A stretch of 24,101 nt of DNA from Thiohalospira sp046546335 (GTDB lineage Bacteria; Pseudomonadota; Gammaproteobacteria; Thiohalospirales; Thiohalospiraceae), in NCBI RefSeq assembly GCF_046546335.1, contig NZ_JBKGYA010000013.1, one strand, 5' to 3'. The notes beneath the pieces were generated by a model. The model saw nothing but the letters and a program-made list of their open reading frames with translations, ran no database searches and was not told the DNA's origin. Every line of letters begins with the position of its first letter. Position 1 is the first letter of the stretch. Position numbers and translations under genes: made by a program. Shown here piece after piece: positions 7,398 to 13,146 of the stretch.

Positions 7398-8501
7398 ATG
7401 GATCGACGCGACTTCGTCCGCAATCTCGGGCTCACGGCACTGGCCGGGGGCGGCCTGGCCGCCTGCGGCCGCGAGGGCGAAGGGGACGGCGCCCCCGGGG
7501 GCCAGACCCAGCAGACCCACGAGTGGCGCATGGTCACCACCTGGCCGGAAAACTTCCCCGGCATGGGCACGGGCGCCGAGCAGCTGGCCAAACGGATCCA
7601 GGAGATGAGCGGTGGCCGGATCCGGGTGACCGTCTACGCCGCCGGGAAGCTGGTGCCGGCCTTCGAGTCCTTCGAGGCGGTGGCCGACGGGACCGCCCAG
7701 ATGGGCCACGGTGCCGCCTACTACTGGAAGGGCAAGAGCAAGGCGGCGCAGTTCTTCTCCGCCGTCCCCTTCGGCTTCACCGCCCAGGAGATGAACGCCT
7801 GGCTCTATCACGGCGGCGGCATGGAGCTCTGGGAGGAGACCTACGCCGAGTTCGGCCTGATCCCCATGGCGGCGGCCAATACCGGCGTGCAGATGGCCGG
7901 CTGGTTCAACCGCCCCATCAACGACGTCGACGACCTCAAGGGGCTGAAGATGCGCATCCCCGGCCTCGGTGGCGAGGTCCTGGAGCAGCTGGGCGGCAGC
8001 CCGGTGAATCTGCCCGGCGGCGAGATCTTCACCGCCCTGCAGAACGGTACCATCGATGCCACCGAGTGGGTGGGCCCCTGGAACGACCTTGCCTTCGGCC
8101 TCCACAAGGCCGCCGACTACTACTACTACCCCGGCTGGCACGAGCCGGGGACCACCCTGGAGGCCTTCGTCAATCGGGAGGCCTTCGAGGCCCTCTCCGA
8201 TGACCTCAGGGCCATCGTCCGCGCCGCCTGCCAGGCCGCCAATCTGGACCTGCTCTCGGAGTTCACCGCGCGCAACCACGAGGCCCTGGAGACCCTGCGC
8301 GACGAGGGCGTAGAGATCCGCCGCCTCCCCGACGACGCCCTGACCGCCCTGCGCGAGACCAGTGAGGAGGTGGTGGCCGGGATCGCCGGCGACAGCGACC
8401 TCGCCGGCCGGATCCACGACTCCTACCGCCGGTTCCGGGAGCGGGTGGTGGCCTGGCACGACATCTCCGAGCGCGCCTACCTCAACGCCCGCTCCGGGTG
8501 A
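7398..8501 (+). CDS. TRAP transporter solute-binding protein, TakP/DctP-like, predicted Tat lipoprotein
   Basis: Extracytoplasmic substrate-binding subunit of a tripartite ATP-independent periplasmic transporter, 367 residues. The N-terminus MDRRDFVRNLGLTALAGGGLAAC has a twin-arginine motif (RRDFVR) and a lipobox (LAAC, Cys23), so it should be exported folded by Tat and anchored by lipid. Similarity is to the 2-oxo acid binding protein TakP: YHGGGMELW, NTGVQMAGWF, LKMRIPGLGGEVLEQLG, GEIFTALQNGTIDATEWVGP and YYYYPGWHEPG; the Arg in KMRIPG is the usual carboxylate-binding position. A small organic acid (2-oxo acid or hydroxy acid) is the likely ligand, which is inference. Start ATG 7398 follows GGAGAGG. 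It is co-directional with uvrD, while the matching DctQ and DctM genes lie on the other strand and converge on it. Confidence 0.92.
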   Translation: MDRRDFVRNLGLTALAGGGLAACGREGEGDGAPGGQTQQTHEWRMVTTWPENFPGMGTGAEQLAKRIQEMSGGRIRVTVYAAGKLVPAFESFEAVADGTAQMGHGAAYYWKGKSKAAQFFSAVPFGFTAQEMNAWLYHGGGMELWEETYAEFGLIPMAAANTGVQMAGWFNRPINDVDDLKGLKMRIPGLGGEVLEQLGGSPVNLPGGEIFTALQNGTIDATEWVGPWNDLAFGLHKAADYYYYPGWHEPGTTLEAFVNREAFEALSDDLRAIVRAACQAANLDLLSEFTARNHEALETLRDEGVEIRRLPDDALTALRETSEEVVAGIAGDSDLAGRIHDSYRRFRERVVAWHDISERAYLNARSG

Positions 8502-8539
8502 ACCGGAAGGGCCTCCGGAGCCCCTCCCGAACAGGCCCC

Positions 8540-8651
8540 GGTGGTCGACCCGGTAGCCTGCTGCCAGGTCGTCGGCAGCAGGGATGCTGCCGTCGAGCCG
8601 ACAGGGATGTCTTCACGGCGTACCCGGCAGCAGGCTACCGGGGCGGCCGCC
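8540..8651. repeat. Structured dispersed repeat, element A
   Basis: Lies between the convergent 3' ends of the TRAP binding-protein gene and dctM. An outer stem pairs 8549-8565 with 8626-8642 perfectly (17 bp) and, past one mismatch, 8540-8547 with 8644-8651 (with two GU pairs). Inside is a core shared with elements B and C: hairpin 1, CGGCAGCA/TGCTGCCG around GGGA (8573-8592); linker AGCCGA; then CAGGGATGT, loop CTTCACG and GCGTACCCG (8602-8626). Bases 8569-8607 are identical to 12964-13002. Position between convergent ends allows a terminator-like role, but there is no T run. Confidence 0.8.
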
Positions 8652-8654
8652 CCA

Positions 8655-8682
8655 TCCGGAGCCCGCCCCCTCCGGAGCCCGC
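8655..8682. repeat. Short direct repeat TCCGGAGCCCGC
   Basis: The 12-mer TCCGGAGCCCGC occurs at 8655-8666 and 8671-8682. A 10-base version, TCCGGAGCCC, lies at 8514-8523 on the other side of element A. Together these flank the structured repeat. Function unknown; GC-rich simple sequence by chance is possible. Confidence 0.5.
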
Positions 8683-8722
8683 GGGGCCAGGAATGGCGCC
8701 GACCCCTGCCTTGAACCTCGGC

Positions 8723-10081
8723 TTACCCGTAGATCCGCTCCGGGAGCCAGGTGGCCAGCTCCGGCCACGCGGCGAGGATCCCCAGTGCCACCAGCTGCAG
8801 CGCGATGAAGGGCAGCGCCCCGCGGTAGAGGGCGCCGGTGGGGACCGAGTCGGGCGCCACCCCGCGCAGGTAGAAGAGCGCAAAGCCGAAGGGCGGGGTG
8901 AGGAAGGAGGTCTGGAGGTTCATGGCGATGAGGACCCCCAGCCAGACGGGGTCCACCCCCATCATGAGCAGGGCCGGGGCCACCACCGGGACCACCACGA
9001 AGGTGATCTCGATGAAGTCCAGGATGAAGCCCAGCAGGAACATCACCACCATCACCAGCAGGATCGCCGCAACGGTGCCGCCGGGCAGGTCGGTCAGGAA
9101 GGACTCCACCGCCGCGTCCCCGCCCAGCCCGCGGAAGACGAGGGAGAAGACCGAGGCGGCGATGAAGATGAGGAAGACCATGGCGGTCACCTGGAGGGTG
9201 GAGCGCGCGGAGGTGCGCAGCAGCTCCACCCCCAGGCGGCGCCGGGCCGCGGTCAGCACCAGCGCCCCGATGGCGCCGACCCCGGCGGCCTCGGTGGGCG
9301 TGGCGATGCCACCGAGGATGGATCCCAGGACCGCCACGATGAGCGCCAGCGGCGGCACCAGCACCCGCAGGACCCGGCCCGGTCCCGGCCGGGCCGCCAC
9401 CCCGGCGGCCGGCACCCTCTCCGGCCGGCGCCAGGCCAGCCACAGGACGTAGCCGATGTAGAGCCCCACCAGCAGTAGCCCCGGCAGCAGCGCGCCGGCG
9501 AAGAGGTCGCCCACCGAGACGGTGTCCGGGCTGTAGTTGCCCTGGGCGAGCTGCGCCTTCTGGTAGGCCGAGCCCAGGACATCCCCCAGCAGCACCAGGA
9601 TGATGGAGGGGGGGAGGATCTGGCCCAGCGTCCCCGAGGCGCAGATGGTGCCGGTGGCGGTGCGCGGGTCGTGGCCGCGCTGGAGCATGGTGGGCAGGGC
9701 CAGCAGCCCCATGGTCACCACCGTGGCGCCGATGATCCCGGTGCTCGCCCCCATGAGCGCCCCCACCAGGACCACCGCGATGGCCATGCCGCCGCGCAGG
9801 TTGCCGAAGAGCCCCGCCATGGTATCCAGCAGGTCCTCGGCCATGCGCGAGCGCTCCAGGACCACCCCCATGAAGACGAACAGCGGCACCGCCATCAGGG
9901 TCTGGTTGGTCATTACCCCGTAGATCCGGCTGGGCAGGGTGTCCAGGAGGGCGGGCTCGAAGTGTCCGGTGAGGATGGCGATCCCGGCCACCAGCAGCGC
10001 CCCGCCCCCCAGGGCGAAGGCCACCGGGTAGCCGGTGAGCAGGAGGGCGGCGACCGCCGCGAACAGGACCAGCGCACCCAT
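8723..10081 (-). CDS. dctM: TRAP transporter large permease subunit (DctM/TakM family)
   Basis: Large membrane subunit of a TRAP transporter, forming the sodium-coupled translocation pathway in the inner membrane. It has 452 residues with about 12 hydrophobic segments, beginning GALVLFAAVAALLLTGYPVAFALGG in pieces. Family signatures are SRIYGVMTNQTLMAVPLFVFMG, ERSRMAEDLLDTM, LVGALMGASTGIIGATVVTMG, ICASGTLGQILPPSIILVLLGD and GVDPVWLGVLIAMNLQTSFLTPPFGFALFYLRGVAP in pieces. ATG 10081 lies three bases after the dctQ stop, so the two are coupled. It ends TAA at 8723, converging on the binding-protein gene. The subfamily agrees with a TakP-type binding protein. Confidence 0.94.
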   Translation of the reverse strand: MGALVLFAAVAALLLTGYPVAFALGGGALLVAGIAILTGHFEPALLDTLPSRIYGVMTNQTLMAVPLFVFMGVVLERSRMAEDLLDTMAGLFGNLRGGMAIAVVLVGALMGASTGIIGATVVTMGLLALPTMLQRGHDPRTATGTICASGTLGQILPPSIILVLLGDVLGSAYQKAQLAQGNYSPDTVSVGDLFAGALLPGLLLVGLYIGYVLWLAWRRPERVPAAGVAARPGPGRVLRVLVPPLALIVAVLGSILGGIATPTEAAGVGAIGALVLTAARRRLGVELLRTSARSTLQVTAMVFLIFIAASVFSLVFRGLGGDAAVESFLTDLPGGTVAAILLVMVVMFLLGFILDFIEITFVVVPVVAPALLMMGVDPVWLGVLIAMNLQTSFLTPPFGFALFYLRGVAPDSVPTGALYRGALPFIALQLVALGILAAWPELATWLPERIYG

Positions 10082-10084
10082 GGC

Positions 10085-10648
10085 CTAGAGCTCCCGCGCC
10101 GCCGGTTCCGCCTCGGGGGGCGCCCCGCCGGCCAGGCGCAGGGCGCTGCGCAGGGCCAGGGCGACCCCCTGGAGGATCATCAGGATCGCCATGGCGGGGA
10201 TGGCCGACTTCAGCAGGAAGACCAGGGGCAGGCCGCCCGGCTCGGGGGAGCCCTCCAGCCGCGCCCAGCTGCCGGCGGCGTAGCCCCAGGAGACGGCCAG
10301 GATGAAGCCCATGAGCGGCAGCAGCAGGAGCAGGGTGCCGGCCAGGTCGACGGCGGCGCGGCCGCGCTGGGAGAGGCGTCGATAGAAGATGTCGACCCGC
10401 ACGTGGCCGTCGTGGCGCAGGGTGTAGGCGACCCCGAGCATGAAGGCGAAGGCGTGGAGGTAGAGGGCGGCCTCCTGCAGCGCGATGGAGCCGATATCGA
10501 GGCCGTAGCGCAGCACGACTACCAGCACCACCACCGCCACCAGGGCCACCAGGAGCCACGCCACGGTCCGGCCCACGGCCTCGTTCACCGCCTCCAGGGC
10601 GGCGATGATTCGTTCGGTCCGGGGGAAGGTTCCCGTCTCGACGGCCAT
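10085..10648 (-). CDS. dctQ: TRAP transporter small permease subunit (DctQ/TakQ family)
   Basis: Small membrane subunit, 187 residues with four predicted transmembrane helices (about 30-50, 58-78, 102-125, 143-167). The loop between the second and third helices carries RHDGHVRVDIFYRRLSQRGRAAVDL, the DctQ signature (HxRVD). It pairs with DctM to form the membrane part of the transporter. The gene lies 14 bases after thrB and three bases before dctM on the same strand, so it is probably expressed from the thrB operon. No separate promoter is visible. Confidence 0.93.
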   Translation of the reverse strand: MAVETGTFPRTERIIAALEAVNEAVGRTVAWLLVALVAVVVLVVVLRYGLDIGSIALQEAALYLHAFAFMLGVAYTLRHDGHVRVDIFYRRLSQRGRAAVDLAGTLLLLLPLMGFILAVSWGYAAGSWARLEGSPEPGGLPLVFLLKSAIPAMAILMILQGVALALRSALRLAGGAPPEAEPAAREL

Positions 10649-10662
10649 CGTCCGCCCCCCAA

Positions 10663-11628
10663 TCAGGCCCGTTTCGCCCCCGGCCAGAGCCGGCGGAGGT
10701 GGCGTTCTTCCCGGATCCGGCGCTCGAGGATGCGCTTGAAGGTATCCGGGTCCTTGGTATGGGTGAGCTCCCCCTCCCTCGGGAAGTGGAGGTCATTCAG
10801 GCGGGAGAGCCAGAAGCGCAGGGCCGCCGCCCGCAGCATCACCGGCCAGGCCCCGCGCTCGATGGGGCTGAAGGGGCGCTGCTCGCCATAGGCGGTGAGC
10901 ACCGCGTCGACGCGCGCGGGGTCCAGGGCGCCCTCGGTGTCGGAGCACCAGTCGTTGACGGTGATGGCCACGTCGTAGAGCAGGACGTCGCTGCAGGCAT
11001 AGTAGAAGTCGATGATCCCGGTGAGCTCGGTCCCCTCGAACAGGGCGTTGTCCCGGAAGAGGTCGGCGTGGACGATCCCCGAGGGCAGGTCCTGGAAGCG
11101 GAAGAGCGACTGGAAGTGGAGCTCGGCATCCAGGATCTGGCGGTCCTCGTCGGAGAGCCGGCCCTCCAGACGGCGTGAGGTCTCCCGCCACCAGTGGGGG
11201 CCGCGGGGATTGGGCCGCTCCCGCGGGAAGTCCTGGCCGGCGGTATGGAGGTGGCCCAGGGCGGCGCCGATGGCGCGGCAGTGCTCCACGCCGGGGTCAT
11301 CGACGCTGGCGCCGTGGAGCCGCCGGACCAGCGCCGCCGGCCGATCCTTGAAGCGCTGCAGCATCGCCCCCTCGCGGTCGGCCAGCGGCGCCGGCGCCGG
11401 TACGCCGCGCCCGGCCAGGAAGTCCAGCAGCTCCAGGAACCAGGGCAGCTCCTCCTCCTCGAACTGCTCGAACAGCGTCAGCACCAGCTCCTGACGGTCG
11501 GTGGTGACGTAGTAGTTGGTATTCTCGATACCGGCGGAGATGCCGCGGAAATCCTGCAGCTCCCCGAGGTCGTAGCGCCCCAGGAACGCTGCCAGCTCTT
11601 TCGCTTCCACGCGGGTGTAGACCGACAT
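10663..11628 (-). CDS. thrB: Homoserine kinase, ThrB2/APH-fold type
   Basis: Phosphorylates homoserine with ATP in threonine synthesis. It belongs to the aminoglycoside-phosphotransferase-fold family used by pseudomonads, not the GHMP-fold ThrB of E. coli. Chosen start 11628 (MSVYTRVEAKELAAFL, 321 residues) follows GAGGGG; an upstream ATG at 11661 would overlap the DUF2782 gene. Motifs: GIENTNYYV and EFVLTL-like QELVLTLFE in the N-lobe, the Brenner-type catalytic loop HADLFRDN (187-194), and the metal-binding Asp of GIIDFYYACSDVLLYDVAI (D207). The order LOG/DUF2782/thrB beside polA supports the call. Confidence 0.92.
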   Translation of the reverse strand: MSVYTRVEAKELAAFLGRYDLGELQDFRGISAGIENTNYYVTTDRQELVLTLFEQFEEEELPWFLELLDFLAGRGVPAPAPLADREGAMLQRFKDRPAALVRRLHGASVDDPGVEHCRAIGAALGHLHTAGQDFPRERPNPRGPHWWRETSRRLEGRLSDEDRQILDAELHFQSLFRFQDLPSGIVHADLFRDNALFEGTELTGIIDFYYACSDVLLYDVAITVNDWCSDTEGALDPARVDAVLTAYGEQRPFSPIERGAWPVMLRAAALRFWLSRLNDLHFPREGELTHTKDPDTFKRILERRIREERHLRRLWPGAKRA

Positions 11629-11639
11629 GCCCTGCCCCT

Positions 11640-11954
11640 CTACCAGCGAAAGAGGATCCACTGGTTGATGTTGATGGCGTCCAGCTCGTTGCGCCGCGTA
11701 TCCACGGTGCCATCGCCGTCGCTGTCCAGGAGATAGTACGGGGGGCCGTTGCGCGGCACGATCCGGATGGCGCGGACCTCGCCGCCCATGCGGTATTCCT
11801 CCACGCGTGCGCCCTCCTCGTCCGGGGTTATGGTGACCTCCGGTTCCGGCAGCGAGCCCGGATCGACCCGGGGCATGGGCAGGGGTTCCTCCTCCTGCCC
11901 GGAGGCCGGGAGGGCGAGGCCGCCCAGCAGGAGTATGGCGAGGGTGCGCAGCAT
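11640..11954 (-). CDS. DUF2782-family secreted protein
   Basis: Small protein of unknown function, 104 residues from MLRTLAILLLGGLALPASG (a signal peptide with probable cleavage near residue 19). A Pro/Glu-rich linker is followed by a compact domain: VEEYRMGGEVRAIRIVPRNGPPYYLLDSDGDGTVDTRRNELD in pieces, ending INQWILFRW. This matches the DUF2782 family as I recall it, commonly found between thrB and polA in gammaproteobacteria. The DSDGDGTVD stretch resembles a calcium-binding loop but stands alone. The start was chosen for the signal peptide; the frame extends further upstream into the LOG gene. It lies seven bases after that gene and 11 before thrB. Confidence 0.85.
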   Translation of the reverse strand: MLRTLAILLLGGLALPASGQEEEPLPMPRVDPGSLPEPEVTITPDEEGARVEEYRMGGEVRAIRIVPRNGPPYYLLDSDGDGTVDTRRNELDAININQWILFRW

Positions 11955-11961
11955 GGGTTTC

Positions 11962-12723
11962 CTAGAGGTCCAGGAGCCGTTCCCGCTCTTCGGCCGAGGG
12001 CTCGAAGCCGCGATGTTCGTAATGCGTGAAAATAGCATCCACCACCTCCTCGGGGTTGTCCAGAACCTGCACCAGTTCCATGTCCTCGGGGTTGATCATC
12101 CCCTCATCCACCAGGGCGGTGCGGAACCACTCCAGCAGCCCCTCCCAGAAGGGGCGGTGGACCAGGATGATGGGGATGCGCCGGGTCTTGCCGGTCTGGA
12201 CCAGGGTCAGGATCTCCGCCAGCTCGTCCAGTGTACCGAAGCCGCCGGGCAGCACCACGTAGGCGGCGGCGTACTTCACGAACATCACCTTGCGCGAGAA
12301 GAAGTGGCGGAAGGAGAGGTTGATGTCCTGATAGCCGTTGCCCGAGGGCTCGTGGGGCAGCTGGATATTGAGCCCGATGGAGGGGGACTTGCCCTCGTAG
12401 GCGCCCTTGTTGGCCGCCTCCATGATCCCGGGGCCGCCACCGCTGACCACCGAGAAGCCGGCCTGGGAGAGGGCGTGGGCGATGGCCTCCGCCGACTGGT
12501 AGTAGGGGTGGTCGGTGCCGGCGCGGGCGGAGCCGAAGATGCTCACCGAGGGCTTGATCTGGGCCAGCCGCTCGAAGCCCTCCACGAACTCCGCCATGAT
12601 CTGGAAGATCTTCCAGGACTCGCGGTTGAGCAGGGTGTCATCCACCGGTGCCATGCCGGGGTGGGCCATCTTGTGGAGCTTGTCCGCCGCCATCGTTCGC
12701 GTCCGTCGTGTCAGGGTCGACAT
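11962..12723 (-). CDS. LOG-family protein (nucleotide 5'-monophosphate nucleosidase / phosphoribohydrolase family)
   Basis: Rossmann-fold protein of the LOG (lysine decarboxylase-like) family, 253 residues. Signatures are SVSIFGSARAG, GGGPGIMEAANKGA (from residue 95) and PGGFGTLDE (159-167), the nucleotide-binding and catalytic motif that defines LOG hydrolases. Characterised relatives cleave cytokinin riboside monophosphates or purine nucleoside monophosphates to base and ribose-5-phosphate; the substrate here is unknown. Annotated 'lysine decarboxylases' of this type are not decarboxylases. Two starts are possible, 12723 (used) and 12693 (MAADKLHKM), neither with a clear ribosome site. It is first in the minus-strand operon that leads into thrB and dctQM. 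Confidence 0.88.
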   Translation of the reverse strand: MSTLTRRTRTMAADKLHKMAHPGMAPVDDTLLNRESWKIFQIMAEFVEGFERLAQIKPSVSIFGSARAGTDHPYYQSAEAIAHALSQAGFSVVSGGGPGIMEAANKGAYEGKSPSIGLNIQLPHEPSGNGYQDINLSFRHFFSRKVMFVKYAAAYVVLPGGFGTLDELAEILTLVQTGKTRRIPIILVHRPFWEGLLEWFRTALVDEGMINPEDMELVQVLDNPEEVVDAIFTHYEHRGFEPSAEERERLLDL

Positions 12724-12774
12724 TCTGGCACAGGTGGGGCGGGCGGCGGTATCCGGGGAGTGTTCCTGTCGGGG

Positions 12775-12895
12775 CTCGGCTACGGTGGCGGGCAGGGGTG
12801 GGCCAGGGTGTCGCGCGGCAGGGAAGCCGCGCGCAAGCCTACAGGGATGTATTCACGGCGTCCCTGGCCCACCCCTGCCCGCTACCGCGACCGAG
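12775..12895. repeat. Structured dispersed repeat, element B
   Basis: The outer stem pairs 12788-12808 perfectly with 12862-12882 (21 bp); it continues through a GU pair to 12783/12887 and, past a 3x3 internal loop, through CTCGG/CCGAG (12775-12779 with 12891-12895). Core: hairpin 1 is CGCGCGGC/GCCGCGCG (12812-12819 with 12826-12833), different in sequence from A and C but equally paired. Hairpin 2 is CAGGGATGT, loop ATTCACG, GCGTCCCTG (12842-12866). The outer stem and hairpin 2 share CCCTG, so they are mutually exclusive. Confidence 0.8.
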
Positions 12896-12963
12896 CGGAG
12901 AACCCCCAGGGGGCCACTTGGTCCGAAAAGGACACGCGGTCGGTGCAAGTCCCGGATACCCGA

Positions 12964-13021
12964 TCGTCGGCAGCAGGGATGCTGCCGTCGAGCCGACAGG
13001 GACGCATTTACGGTGTCCCTG
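12964..13021. repeat. Structured dispersed repeat, element C (core only)
   Basis: Bases 12964-13002 are identical to 8569-8607 of element A. Hairpin 1 is CGGCAGCA/TGCTGCCG. Hairpin 2 is CAGGGACGC, loop ATTTACG, GTGTCCCTG (12997-13021), with base changes relative to element B that keep the pairing. Only a weak outer pairing is visible (GCGGTCGG at 12936-12943 against CCGACC-A-GC at 13023-13031), so the outer stem seems decayed or absent. It lies about 125 bases upstream of polA. Confidence 0.75.
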
Positions 13022-13146
13022 GCCGACCAGCACCCGCCCCGGGAACAGGCTCCTCCGGGACCCTGTCGGCGGGCCGCGATGGCACCCCCCGCCCCGTCGG
13101 CGGTATCCTCACCGGGAAATCCTCGAGTCCACCAGCCGGAGTCGTC

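Larger units (their letters stand above)
12724..13146. other. 423-base divergent intergenic region between the LOG gene and polA
   Basis: No credible gene on either strand. It contains two copies of the structured repeat (12775-12895 and 12964-13021), in the same orientation as element A, and must hold the promoters of two divergent units. A TATCCT hexamer at 13104-13109 is a weak -10 candidate for polA. Between the repeats, GTCC-GAAAA-GGAC forms a small stem-loop near 12922-12934. Confidence 0.7.

Noticed and set aside
8498..9478. Open frame through the intergenic element A and opposite dctM
   Set aside because: Composition is low-complexity (Gln/His/Gly/Asp-rich) and it is antisense to a clear TRAP permease gene.
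12921..12970. Stretch with GGTGCAAGTCCCGG resembling part of a cobalamin riboswitch or a tRNA T arm
   Set aside because: The surrounding conserved parts are missing: no B12-box-like CCCCGCAAC segment, the T-arm stem does not pair beyond two bases, and no acceptor or anticodon arms are found. The downstream gene (polA) is not a B12 target.
12784..13021. CRISPR-like array, suggested by two similar units close together upstream of polA
   Set aside because: Only two units with unequal flanks, no regular spacers and no cas genes; the similarity is explained by the dispersed hairpin element also found at 8540-8651.
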